A program made the position numbers and the translations under genes. Positions 39,801 through 51,355 of a stretch of DNA of 64,000 nt are shown one piece after another. This DNA is from Owenia fusiformis. Taxonomy: Eukaryota; Annelida; Polychaeta; Sabellida; Oweniidae. The stretch lies in the NCBI GenBank assembly GCA_903813345.2, contig CAIIXF020000009.1, forward strand, positions 26,694,740-26,758,739. Direction: 5' to 3'. The notes beneath the pieces are model-generated. The model had not been told where the DNA came from, ran no database searches, and worked only from the letters and a program-made list of their open reading frames with translations. How positions within the stretch are numbered: the stretch's first letter is position 1; the number at the start of each line of letters is the position of its first letter.

Positions 39801-40262
39801 CTTATGATAGATTGGGTGGCCCGGATTTTGTGTATGCGCGGTGAACTAAATCTTCCACCACCCGGTCCAAAAGAACACAAACTTGACAAAGTGATTGTTA
39901 ATGAACAGAAGGAAATAAAGCGAAAACGAAAGAAAGCGGCAAAAGAAAACAATTGTAACAACGATATGAAATACAACAAGTTTCAGATGCACGAAACGTC
40001 AACATTTTCAAACCACAAAACTGAAAATACGTCACCAGATAAATCTCCAATACTAATGCACCAGTCAATGGAGAATGACATTCGAGAAATACGAAAATAT
40101 CTAAGACATGTAGCAATGAAAATGATGGAGAAGGAATCAGTGGGGAAAATCACAATTGAATGGCGGGTAGTAGCGTTAGTGTTAGACAGAGTGTTCTTTT
40201 TTATGTATCTTCTGGCCATAATTGTTTCCTTGGCAACGATATTCCCCAAAACAGAATCATGA
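36899..40262 (+). CDS. Nicotinic acetylcholine receptor alpha-type subunit, predicted anion-selective
   Basis: Six exons, all GT-AG: 36899-37092, 37484-37593, 38026-38480, 38876-38962, 39123-39241 and 39801-40262 (stop TGA). Phases match throughout. The product is a pentameric ligand-gated channel subunit of the plasma membrane, about 475 residues without its signal exon. Visible family features: TTNVW and the loop-D Trp (NWHD) across the first junction; loop [10 protein letters not shown]; Cys-loop [15 protein letters not shown]; loop B GSWTYDG; vicinal cysteines YPCCVEPY, which make it an alpha-type (agonist-binding) subunit; TM1; TM2 ending AES; PLIG before TM3; a short basic cytoplasmic loop (about 105 aa); and TM4 at the C end. 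NQT and NCT are likely glycosylation sites. Oddity: the TM2 entry reads ESPAKM where cation channels have DSGEKM. A possible poly(A) signal AATAAA is at 40625. Subunit number cannot be assigned by eye. Confidence 0.93.
38477..38644 (+). repeat. Tandem duplication of the receptor exon-3 splice donor region
   Basis: Copy one (38477-38545) contains the exon end and real donor GTATGT at 38481. Copy two (38571-38644) repeats the donor as GTATGC at 38575 and the following CTCGACCCTC...GTTCATTTTCTCTC block. The offset is 94 bp. The second donor is in the intron and would add an in-frame stop if used. Confidence 0.85.
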
Positions 40263-41640
40263 CAACCATATAATACCATAAACACTCGCATATTTGATAG
40301 TATGAGAGGATATTACCTGAAGGATATTATAGCATCCACGTCAATCGGATGTCTTCCATATAGCGTTACACACATCTACTTGTATTATTCTTATTTCAAA
40401 GGATGGTGGACCAAGAATACTTTCCGTGTTGAACCGTGTTGAACATAACTTGCATTATTTCTCTGTATGGAAAAGAAGTGTAACACGAGAGCTTGATGCA
40501 AGACAAAACATTTGTTAGAATAATTCGAAATTCATCACAAAAATGAAATCACTTCTGTATAGAGGGCAGCACGATGCATATTCATCATACAGCATTGCTA
40601 TGTAATATAAATCAAATCATCGATAATAAATAATCATAGTCTTTGTTAAAAAAACAAAATTTGTTTTGTCACCCATGATGTAACAAATTCGGTCACCCAT
40701 GTCACCCATGATTATTTTTACTGCTTAATTCCTTTTTCCATTTATCAAGTCCTTGACCATTTATTAAAGCAGTAAAAAATTCATTTGCTTCATGGGTGAC
40801 AAAATGTTTCTACTTTCCTGGTGAATGTCGAGTCTAGTATCATACGAATATAATTTAAGGCGATCTATCTGCATGGGGTGGTTTATTCATTTTATAAAAA
40901 CATATGAATATGAATTTTCGGGCCCATTCTTCTTTTCTAGCAGTAATGAATTATCCAATATTGCCTGCATCTGGCGTACAATGTTTTTAATCGTTTTAAA
41001 AAAATCGTAGAGAGCTTGGACCATATAGAGTTTAGTGATGCCCGCGCAAATATCTAATAATCACATTTTCAAATGCATATTTTTGAAGTTTGAAATCTAT
41101 AAATGAAATCAATGTGTGTTGCAATTATTTAAATGTTGTTCTAAAGACTTATAGATCTTCCTACATTTATTCATGACCTTGGTTAAGGCATAAAACATAT
41201 ACATGTGACATCTATTATATAAAATTTTGAAATAATCAAAACTTTGCAGATGAACGGATCTCAAGATTAAAGAAATGGCCTCTGCTTTGGCCGAATACAT
41301 TTCAATAAATTAAATAAAAGTCAATATAGATTATGTCAAAAAACATTTTTGGACAAAAAGTATGTTAGAAGCACTGATAGAAATAAAGCCAACGTCACAA
41401 CAGAGGATGCAGGCTCCGAAACCCCATCTTAAATATTATATTTCGTCCCAGACCAACGGACACCAAACTGTGAATCTGCTAGTGTCCAAGGTTTACCAAC
41501 AACAAAAACTAATTAATTTCATACAAAAACTAGCCATGAAACTGATGAAAGTTTGCGTGGTAATATTGAAACTACAAAATGCCACAACACCATCTATATG
41601 TTTTGTCTACTTCAACATAGTTCGGTGTACATGTAATAAT
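40263..41640. other. Receptor 3' flank and intergenic DNA
   Basis: It includes a probable 3' UTR up to the AATAAA at 40625-40630, then an inverted repeat (next entry). Open frames at 40825 and 41362 have no family resemblance. Confidence 0.5.
40668..40805. repeat. Inverted repeat after the receptor gene
   Basis: GTCACCCATGA motifs on the left, present two or three times, face CATGGGTGAC on the right. TTTTACTGCTTAAT pairs with TAAAGCAGTAAAA inside. A small hairpin element is likely. Confidence 0.65.
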
Positions 41641-41964
41641 AGAGAGATTCCGCAACTCACTTATAGAATATTTATTATTCCCGTTTAACGTATACCTTAT
41701 GAAGCGTTTGAATACCACCCTATACAGACGGAGCCTGTGGGAAATATTTGGTGAGGTAGAAATTAACATTTGGTGCGGAGGCAAAGGTCATTTTTTATTT
41801 AAATTTGGGATATTTCTGATACTAAGCCGTTTTTCGTATAGACGAAGATTTATAAGAATCTTATATTGACGTATACAGCTGGGCAATAAATGATAACGAA
41901 ATCAAACGCTTCATAAGTTATACGGGAATAATAAGAAGCTATAAGTGATTTGCAAAATCCCTCT
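41641..41964. mobile_element. MITE-like element with ~65-bp inverted ends
   Basis: The left end (41641-41710) and right end (41902-41964) are reverse complements with some mismatches. They share CTTATAG, TTATTATTCCCGT and CTTATGAAGCGTTTGA. The interior is ~190 bp, non-coding. Confidence 0.75.
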
Positions 41965-42239
41965 AATATTGGCCATACAGCTTATTTCATCGAATAATTA
42001 TTAGTATTCCGAAGATTTTGCAAAGTGCTACCTTTGGTTCTACCCAATCAATGATGATAGTACACATCTTTTTGGGGCTGTGGGCTCTTGTTGGAAGCTT
42101 CTGATGACATTATAAAAGTAAGATACTAACAAATATGAGTATGGTTTGAATTACAGAGTGCGATGACTCAATTCAAACGTTGAAAGAATTCAGGATTAGG
42201 CCATCGCTATGACAGTTGTTAAGTGGAATTGTGCAACTT

Positions 42240-43148
42240 GAGATTTGGGCAAACTGCACCATCCCATCGTGAGAGATCACCGACAGCCATTATTTCCTTC
42301 CCTGGAAGGAAGGTGTGACGAATTCCAAAAGTACACCAACTGGCCTTTTGCATTACGCCTCACACGTCAATCAAGTATGGGCACATTTCTTGGGTTCGCG
42401 TATCGGACTGTATTAGCTTATCTTAATTGTAATATTGATCAAGTGAAAAGTAAATAGAACTATCATATTTCATGCTTTAACTGTAAAGTATGCTCTGGAC
42501 TACCAAGATAAAAGTGCAAAATTAATGAGACTCTTGTCAAGTTGTGGAATAGAATCTGGATTCATCGTTTTTTAACGAAATAAAATAAAACTCAGTAAAA
42601 ACAATAAAAAGCGCGAAGTGATCATGAAATGTCATCATATATTTTCAATTTTTCAAAGGCATCTTAAAATAAAAACAAAATAAAGAAAATGTGGAATGTC
42701 CCATTGATGACGCGTATTCAAAGGTAACGAAGGGACACGTGTAAATGATTCACTATGGAATTCATAAGGTAAGGTGTGGATCACATTTATGGGGAGATAA
42801 ACGTAATATGCACTTCACGAGTATTTACCAGATTGGTGAAAAGAATAGATACTGTCAATTATTAATATTCGTAGTACATGGTCGTTGGAATTTACACTGT
42901 TACAAGTAAATTACGGATGTGATTTGAAATTCGAATGAGAATCCAGGAATTTAAAGTTTGAGATTTCTTGATGTTTTGGACTAATGCAGCTGGATTAATT
43001 AACTCACGGACACGTAGCTATTATCATTCTGATGAGTGATGCAAATAATGTAATTTAGAGCGCATTTGAGACGGCCAGTACAAATAAGTGACTTCTAATT
43101 CTCGACGGATTTAAAGGCAAACTATATATAAGTAGACCAAGTGACAAG
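42240..43148 (+). promoter_or_regulatory. Upstream region of claudin-like gene 1, shared with gene 2
   Basis: The region matches 46640-48133 in two blocks. The near block (42792-43012 against 47831-48057) is strongly conserved and includes ATAGATACTGTCAATTATTA and TTGGAATTTACACTGTTACA. A distal block (42250-42460 against 46680-46890) is looser. An octamer ATGCAAAT is at 43039 in this copy only. A TATA-like ACTATATATAAG sits only about 25 bp before the ATG, too close to drive this start, so transcription may begin further upstream. Confidence 0.6.
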
Positions 43149-44940
43149 ATGCCTGTGATCAAGACAACAACTGTGAGTTCATCAGGCAACTCTGCATCAG
43201 TCCACACCATCAGTTTTAAGGGAATTTCCGGGGGGATATTCTTCTGTCTGGCTCTAGCCTTGGTGCTATATGTTGTCGGGTTTGCGACTACCGGTTGGAC
43301 GATCGTATTGAACTCACATTTTGGCTTGTGGGAGTCATGCGTCTGTGGTAGAGCACCATCTGGAGCAGGTTAGTACAAATAAGCAGAAATAGCCTCTAGT
43401 CGACTCGGACCATGGTCAACATGGACCCTAGTCAACTTGGACCTACATGTACATTTTATTTATTTTTATACTTTGTTAAAATGAAAAGGAATACAAAAAA
43501 ATTAATAAATTATAAATGAAAGATTAATTAGGGTCATTGTTTATCATTATTTTATGTACTATCATAATAATATAATACCAGTGACACGCATGATATGATA
43601 GATAATACTAAATTGTTGTTTCTTCTTTTGATTTTAGATTGGTTTAGAGCAGTGCAGGCTATGATTATAATTGGACTGATAGGTCTCGTAGCGTGTATGG
43701 TTTGCGTCTTCATTTACATGTGTGTCCACGCTGTCAACAAAAGCAACACTATTCTGGCCTTAACAATTATCTGCTTTGTCACCGGTGAGTTCAACAATGA
43801 GACGGGAAATAGCTCACCAACCGAGTTAAACGTGAACATAGCGTTAACTACAGCGTTTTTGTAATACTATTGAATATATTCATCTGGGGGTCATTAACAG
43901 AACTTTCGCAAAGTTACGAATTCGGAACACTTTCGTAAGTCATTCATAAGTTTTATCGTTCGTAAACGAATTTCAAATTGTGACGTCATCTTATATCATT
44001 ATTTAGCACAAATAAAAATATGATGTCATTTGATATCATTGCGCGCTGTGATCAAACCTGTCTCCGCGATTTCAAAGATTCCCAGCTCAGGAACATATTT
44101 GCTTATCATGTAAGAATAGGTAGATATTTTAGCTTGAAACTCAGCATGTATATAGAGAACAATTTCTTTTTGCCAACCTGTATACCTTACATAAGAATTG
44201 GATGAGAAATGTGCCATTCGCAAAGTTATGAAAGGGTCTGAGGTGCTATTAAAGTTACGAATGAAAGCATACGTGACGTCATTTTTTCGTAACTTTGCGA
44301 ATCGTTCGTAACTTTACGAAAGTTCTGTTAATGCACATTTTCCAAATTCGTAAAATTAACAATTGATTTGCGAATTCGTAACTTTACGAAAGTTCTGTTA
44401 ATGACCCCCTGGATAGTATTTAGTATTATAACTTATTGATATGCTTGACTTATCCATTTTGAAACTTACTTGCAACGTTTCGATGATAGACGCAACCTAT
44501 CGAAACGTTGCAAGTAAGTTTCAAAATGGATAAGTCAAGCATATCAATAAGTTATAGTTTTTGTAATACGTTTTTTGTTTACGTAACATATTTGTATACT
44601 GTACACGCGATGAGGTAAAGCGTCAAAAAGTATTGTACTTTATTGTGTATTGTATTGTGTTCGTGTGTTGTATTGTATTTTAAGTATTATGTTTTACTGG
44701 ATGATGTATTTTCGAAACAAGTGAGTGAATGACGTAACGTTTCCATTGTCTCGACGGAAATGTACCATTTATTTATATTTCTGTTCTGTTTCAGTGGTCT
44801 TCATGTTAATTGGATTCATTATCTATGGAGTGAAATCGTTCAACGTTTCCTGGTCATTCGTTCTCTGTGTCATCGGAGGCATTTTCACGCTCATCGCTGG
44901 TGTTCTCTCAGCAGTACAAATGCAGCAATCAAGAGCATAA
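43149..44940 (+). CDS. Claudin/PMP22-like four-helix membrane protein 1
   Basis: Three exons: 43149-43368, 43638-43784 and 44795-44940 (TAA), two phase-1 GT-AG introns, 170 aa. Four hydrophobic segments lie at about residues 26-48, 81-103, 113-134 and 143-165. The first extracellular loop carries the claudin-type signature W50, GLW59-61, C64 and C66, then FRAVQAM leading into TM2. NVS at the second loop is a glycosylation site conserved in the paralogs. Members of this superfamily act in cell junctions or as membrane organisers; the precise role is unknown. The first loop is much shorter than the ~50 residues of typical claudins, and its cysteines form CxC. Start chosen because the N-terminal MPV is shared with gene 3. 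No AATAAA was seen within 180 nt of the stop. Confidence 0.88.
43886..44409. mobile_element. 524-bp MITE in intron 2 of claudin-like gene 1
   Basis: GGGGGTCATTAACAGAACTT at the left is matched inverted at the right end (44387-44409). The interior repeats TTCGTAACTTTACGAA-type palindromes. Gene 2 lacks this insert in the equivalent intron, which is only about 100 bp, so it arrived after the duplication or was lost there. Confidence 0.8.
44427..44556. repeat. Perfect 58-bp-arm hairpin
   Basis: 44427-44484 and 44499-44556 are exact reverse complements, separated by a 14-nt loop. It lies in the same intron, about 17 bp past the MITE. No ORF. Confidence 0.95.
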
Positions 44941-46639
44941 CAGACAGATGAGCTAGTGATCATAACACACACTGATGTATATATTACCCAGCCAATGGAT
45001 ATAGTTTATATATCCCGCAAAAATACGATATAAATGTACATGTACATGCATCATGAAATTTGCCGATTGCTATACTGGATGTAGTGGGGTGACTTTGGAA
45101 CATATGCAATACGCATGTATGACGTGCACGGACCTGGGGACAATTCGGGAAATACGGGCTGATTTCAGCTTTGAACGTTAATCTCTGCCTTATTTAAAAA
45201 GCTAGCTATGTGTTTTATATATCATTTTGAAGTATTTTTTATTCGCATTTCAGTGGAATTATTTTTTCTTCAAAATTTTGATGGGATCCAACATATTTTT
45301 AAAGTTAAACATATCCCAAAATCGTCAAATACGCTGTAAGACGTAACACTTTACACTTACAGGGCTCGTTGAAATTGGGATAACTTTTGAAATAATGATC
45401 AAAATCCCACTAAAATTTCACAATTTATTCAATGGAACATGTTCATTTATGACGTCACAATTGCTTAACGTTCAGTTCAAATTATCATATATGAACGCTT
45501 TTAAAATTTTCAAAATTGTGTAAGGTTTTGAAGGCGAATGGACGAGCAATAAGTTTACCTTCATTTAACCTTCTAATTCAAGTCTGATTTGAAAGAAAAA
45601 TTAACTGCACAATATTGTCATGGCGAAATTTACAAAACAATAACCAGTTTGTTTATTTTGCAAATAATATTAAAATAAGAGCTGGTTTTCGAGACTTGAA
45701 AAAATGTGACGCATCGATTTTCTACCACAAATTCCATACATATCAATTTTTACCAACGCCCCAAGTGGATTTTTTGACCGTTTTCCAAAATTCAAAAACA
45801 TTTTAGAAATATTGTCCTCGAGATCTTGCTACCCTGTGAATTTTGTCATGATTAGATAAGGATAAAGTATTTTATTTTTAGGTTGACTAAACTTGACAAA
45901 AATGTGACGCTTGTCGTTTTTGACATTGTAAGGCTGTTTGCGCCCTATGCTGCTCATTGTTTTGTCTTGGTTTTTTGACGCCATAATGTTACGCTAATTG
46001 TCCCCGCCCAGTTTCGTGCGATGTGTAATGGCAAGTTTTGCATCAACCACCTCAAGCCATTGTGACCACGTCCTATCCCCCTCCCCTGCTCTATCCCTTC
46101 TTCTCCAATCTACACACCACACCCACATGCAAGGGGGTTATATGAATAGGCAGGGATAAAGTAAAGAATCGTCCTAGAGTACATGCTATACATAGGGGTG
46201 CATAAAGATGCAAAACCACCACACGTCAAGGAAGGACACATGTAAGCTAAATGAGATGAACAAACTAAAACTGATGTAATAGAATTAATCCACTCATCAA
46301 AAAAAGTTATATTATATGCACGATATTCTGTCCAATAACCATTCCTGTAAATAAAGTGTTTTATATCAATAAAATGTTTAGTAACTGTTCATTCTTCCTG
46401 TTGAAGACATCTCTCATGTATCTTATAAGCATTTGTACCACATAAATTCATCACTAGATCCGAAGGCCTATTCCATATTAAGCAATTTCTGCTGTTTTGA
46501 GCTTTCTAAGCTTTCATAAACAGTTGAAGAATGTCATTTACTTGAGTGTTACGTGACATGCTATATTCCTTGCCAGCCATCTCCATCTAGTAACATTTTC
46601 ATTTTTATCGCAGAGTGGATGTGACTACTGTCTTCTTCG
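44941..46639. other. Spacer between claudin-like genes 1 and 2
   Basis: Mostly occupied by the 0.9-kb MITE; the remainder has no gene signal. A short (ACATGT)n-like tract lies near 45037. Confidence 0.5.
45118..46027 (+). mobile_element. 0.9-kb MITE, copy 2
   Basis: Full-length partner of the inverted copy at 32488-33395, with the same TA-bounded ~28-bp terminal repeats. A 63-codon frame at 45615-45806 corresponds to that of the other copy (about 45 of 63 residues alike by eye). There is no transposase. Confidence 0.8.
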
Positions 46640-48133
46640 ATTCACATACCTTGGTAATCAATTCCTCACGATTATTGACTGGGGAGGCACGAATGTTTGA
46701 GATTGTACTATTCCATCGTGAAAGATCACCTACTAACAGCCATTGGTTCCTTCCTCTAGGAAGGTTTGTTAATTCCAGAATTACACTATCTAGCCTTCCA
46801 ACTTCAAAAGTAACCCAAACGTCAATTAATTATGGCCAGACTTTATGGTCATAATGTACTTGTCATATTGATCAAGGAAAAAGTAAATAAACTCTCGTTA
46901 ATTCCTATAAATGTATTTAAGTTTAACCCGACCTACCTACTGTAGATATACGTACAAATCCAATGTCGGGAAACTCGTGTCAAATTAAATTCAGTATTCC
47001 ATGCCTACTATATACTGAAGTCCAAGGTACATAAAGTTCAGGAATATATAGTGTATCTAGAGAGCGGCTGTTTTTTATTATTCATATTTAAACAAAATAA
47101 TTCTTTTTTTTAATTGGAAGGTTGGAGGGTAGATTGTATTCTACAGACTCAAGTAATATATTGTATATCATAATATGTATGTTTATACGTTTTGAGTTTC
47201 AGTGTAAGAAATAGAAAAAAATGTAAAACGGACCATTGATCAATTTCACAGTTCATTTTTACAGACTCACAAAATATTTATATAATACATTAATCCATTT
47301 TATCCTCTTCTAATAGATTTATAACATATTTGTTCGCAAAAAGCTAATTCAAAATTGTGCAATGGACCTCTTGAAATCTTCAATAATTGAACCATTGCCC
47401 TAATTTGTCATTTTGTGTTGCACAGCAACCAGAAACATGTTAAGGGATTTTGATTCCACCGATATGAACTTATTAAAAGAGTGATACTACAGCAGGATGA
47501 TCTTATTTACTAAAAAGAGTTTTTTAGTATGAAATACCATCCAGTATGACTCTGGTTCAATTTAAATTTTTCATTTAGTCACACTTGAACTGTTTTTCTT
47601 TCACAAATCCATAAAATATTTATGAAATATATATCAATCCGTTTTTGAGTAAAAATTCCGATAAAATGGACCCTTGTTGAAATCTCCAATAATGAATAAA
47701 TGGCGCCATTTTGTCAGGCTCCGAAACATGTTACAGGATGTTAATTCTACCAATTTGACCTAATATAAAGAATCCTGCTTTTAGGAAATTTTTGATTTTA
47801 AATAACTTTTAGGTGTGGATTTTATTTAAAGGGCGATAAAGGTACTCTCCGCGAGTGTTTACTAATTTGGTGAACAAAATAGATACTGTCAATTATTAAT
47901 ATTCGAACTACATGGGTGTTGGAATTTACACTGTTACAAGTACATTACGGATTGGATTAGATATTCTAATGACTTCCAGGAATATTGAATAATTTGTGAG
48001 ATTTTGTGATGATGTTGGACTAATTTTTCAGTTGGATTAATTAATTAACTCGCGTACATATAAATATACAGATATATCTTTAATTATTTTATGTGCTACA
48101 AATGATGTAAGACCGAATTATACAAGTAACAAG
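46640..48133 (+). promoter_or_regulatory. Upstream region of claudin-like gene 2
   Basis: Paralogous to the region before gene 1 in two blocks (46680-46890 and 47831-48057). Between them is about 0.9 kb not matched upstream of gene 1, with two loosely repeated CCATTTTGTCA/GTTGGAC-type segments. A TATA-like CATATAAATATA at 48056-48067 lies about 70 bp before the ATG, a plausible core promoter. Confidence 0.55.
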
Positions 48134-49095
48134 ATGCCAGACATCAGTTTTAAGGGCATTTCCGGGGGAATCTTTCTCTGCCTAGCCGTCGCTTTGGTGT
48201 TATATGTTGTCGGGTTTGCGTCTATCGGTTGGACGGTCGTACTGGACACACATACAGGTCTTTGGGAGTCATGCATCTGTGGTAAATCATACGTTGTAGC
48301 AGGTAAGTACAATTAAACAAAATGGCCTCTCGTCAACTTTGACGCTAGTCAACTTGGACCCCAGTCATCTCGGACCTTAGTCAACTGGTCATTTTGGACC
48401 TGTTTTCTATATGTTTTAATGATTTAATCACTAAAATGAAAAGTGATACTAAAAGAAACATTAATTAAATAAAATGTAAAATAAAATAATAGTTAGTAAT
48501 GCATGGTGAAAATAAATGTGACGTCATTTTGTGTTTAGTCTGCTAAAATCAAAGGATTAAAAACAAGACACAGAGTACAGAATCGCATCCTAACAGTTCT
48601 GGGGACGGAAATCCTAGATCCTAAATGTACACAGAATTATACACAGAAATAATATATTTCAAATTAAAATTGAACTGGTATTTTTTATTTTAGATTGGTT
48701 TCGTGCAGTGCAGGCTATGATTATAATTGGACATGTAGGTCTTGTAGCGTGTATGATTTGCGTCTTCATTTATATGTGTGTCCACGCTGTCAATAAAACC
48801 AACACTATTCTGGCCTTAACAATAATCTGCTTTGTCACTGGTGAGTTATAATATGAGACGTCAACCGAAAACCTAGCGTGGGCCATTTAGAATTTTTGAA
48901 ATTGGTTTCACGTAAACATTATATTTCTGTTCTGTTTTAGTTTTATTCATGTTGGTTGGATTCATCGTCTACGGGGCTAAAGCGACCAATGTTTCCTGGT
49001 CATTTGTTCTCTGTGTCGTCGGAGGTATTTTCACGCTCATCGCTGGTGTTCTATCTGTGGTACAAATGCGACAATCACGAGGCATAACAGACTGA
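48134..49095 (+). CDS. Claudin/PMP22-like four-helix membrane protein 2
   Basis: Exons 48134-48302, 48694-48840 and 48941-49095 (TGA), both introns phase 1, 156 aa. It is the closest relative of gene 1; exon 2 is nearly identical. Signature residues are W33, GLW42-44, C47 and C49, then FRAVQAM. It lacks about 17 residues of the N-terminal tail found in genes 1 and 3 (MPDISFKG against the longer Ser/Thr-rich tail). The C end also differs, running past the point where gene 1 stops to end RGITD. AATAAA at 49229 is a likely poly(A) signal. The conserved frame and splice sites suggest a working gene. Confidence 0.87.
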
Positions 49096-51355
49096 TATGT
49101 CACACAGGCTGATATATAATAGGAGATTGGGGCAAAACGGGACACCTCTCCATTGTTTTTCAAGACAGGCAAATATGAGTGCATACTAGACTTAAAACTG
49201 GTGTTCCATATTCAAAACAATTTATTTTAATAAATACAAAGAAAAATTAAATTACATCGCTTTTTATTCTTAGTATATTCTTGAGAATTATTGAGCAGAT
49301 GGGGTACGGGTAGCAAGAGTAATACAGGACAACCCTGGGAAAGACGGGATACCCCAACACATATATGTCATTTTTAACCGTTTGATAACGTTATTTAAAA
49401 AGTTAAAAGTTACGGTTACCATAGTATAGTAAACACTTTCAAGTTGAAGTTGTCCCGTTGCGTTTTTAAAAATAAGACTGCGTTCAGGTTGATTTGTGTA
49501 AAGGATAAATAAAATGAATTTGTCACAACTGGTTTTATAATATATTCAATTTACTGTGGATATGTTCATACAAGGTGTTTTTATATCAACACCAAAAAGT
49601 GGTGACATATTGTTATGGCGTCAGCGGCGATCGATGGTTGGTGGTTGGCGATCGGCGGTTTGCGGTTGGAAGTTGGCGGTTGGTGTCTGTAACAAAGTCT
49701 TACAACTTCCAATAATTAACTCAACAAATACTGTTTTAGACTGACTCCAATTTTCTTCAAAATACAATACAATACAATACAATACAAAAAGGTTAAAAAG
49801 GTCAAAAAGGCATTTTTCAACTTGCTTCAAATTGACCATTTTTCTCAAAATCATGTGAAAGTTATCAGAGGTTCAAGTCTGACTTAAGATTTTGATTTGA
49901 CCTTCAATAAGCTTCTCAAGGTCAAAAAAGTCAAAATTGTATTTTTCAACTTGTTTCAAATTGACTATTTTTTCAAAATCTACGAGTTCTCAAAAGTTCA
50001 AATCTGACTATTGATTTTACCTTCAATGACATTCTCAAGGTCAAAAAGGGTCTTTCTTCAACTTACTTCAAATAGACCATTTTTCAAAATCATCTACAAA
50101 TTCTCAGAAATTCAAATCTGACTTAAAACTGAACTAATAATATTGTGAGCAACTAGGTGGTAACATTTTGGTATGTTAATGCCTCGTATACAAATAAAAT
50201 GTTCTCGCATTATTGATAAATGTCACCTTAAACAATTATTCTGCTACAGCCATTTCTATATAATTTCCAATCATATTTCTATATTCTCCTGGCTTTCAAG
50301 AACATTGGGAGTTTTACAAGTACGTAGAATTAACAGCTTTAATGTTACATCTGATCTTGAATGTTGTCCCACATGTGATTTTCCAGTGTTCATCAATAAT
50401 CCCTCGTTTTGTCATGAAGGGCAGGGCTACAAAAATATTTGTTTAAATCGTGACCACTTATAGTGTAATTGATTACGGTGCCCGATGTTTGTATCCGCTT
50501 ATCTCCGTTTGCAACCATTTTGTTCAAGTGCTGTACGTGGGTCATGATGACCTGATACTAACATTTCACTGTTGTTTACTACCTATTCATAGAACTTTGT
50601 TTGCTTATACTTTAACAGGTATACTAGACCTCGGTTTCGAAACCTGTTTCAATTTTGGTTTCAGTGTGATGGGCGAATTTATTGCTATCGTTATCAAACT
50701 TAAAAACAGTTTTACATAACCAATCACCTTTCCAAATTTAAACCTATTTCCTGCACAAGCGGCCCACATTTTTTCCCTGCAGTGTTCTTGGTTAGACCCA
50801 GAAGCGTGTTCTGTCGTTCCATTGGAAAATAGAAAAATATCAATAAGTGTAAAGATATCAAATATGGATTGGTCCGTTGTGTTTCGCTAAAAATCTGTTA
50901 TGAAGTATATGTTGAATGAAGTTAGTCTCTCTCATCATCATACAACGTGGACATTACGATTGTCATCCCCGTCCTGACTAGCGTTTCTCCCGGCGACATG
51001 GAGCAATTCTGAAATGTATTTCAATGTATTAATTTACGAATTGAATAACGATTATTTATTTCAGGATTAAAGCTCTGAACAAAACGTAAAAATGTCACCA
51101 CCTTCCATTTGTTACAGACACCAACCGCCGAACGCCGCGGACCACAGAACACCGAAAACCTTCCACAAAAAAATGAAGACTTCTGGTGGTGATAAATTAC
51201 AAATCATAATACAAGTATGTGACCAAGTGAATCATGGTTATTTATAATAGAGCATTTCCTATAATGAATTGGAAAAAATGTGTACGTAGCATTTTGAGAG
51301 CAAAGTTTACATGTTAAGCTGATGATAAAAACTATAAATGAACAGTACACATTGA
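49096..51355. other. Spacer between claudin-like gene 2 and the minus-strand gene
   Basis: Holds the 3' flank of gene 2, a ~120-bp tandem repeat (49790-50125) and a 20-bp inverted pair (GGCGGTTGGTGTCTGTAAC near 49675 against 51113-51131) that may bound a 1.5-kb element. Open frames at 50173 and 50450 have no recognised content. Confidence 0.45.
49790..50125 (+). repeat. ~120-bp tandem repeat, three copies
   Basis: Each unit runs CAAGGTCAAAAA, TTTTTCAACTTG, TTCAAATTGACCATTTTT, TCAAAATC, then a TCAAATCTGACT block. Copies start near 49797, 49917 and 50036. A short (AATAC)n tract precedes them. Confidence 0.85.

Noticed and set aside
43123-43134. TATA box for claudin-like gene 1
   Set aside because: It lies about 25 bp before the ATG, so initiation would fall at or beyond the start codon; not called as the promoter.
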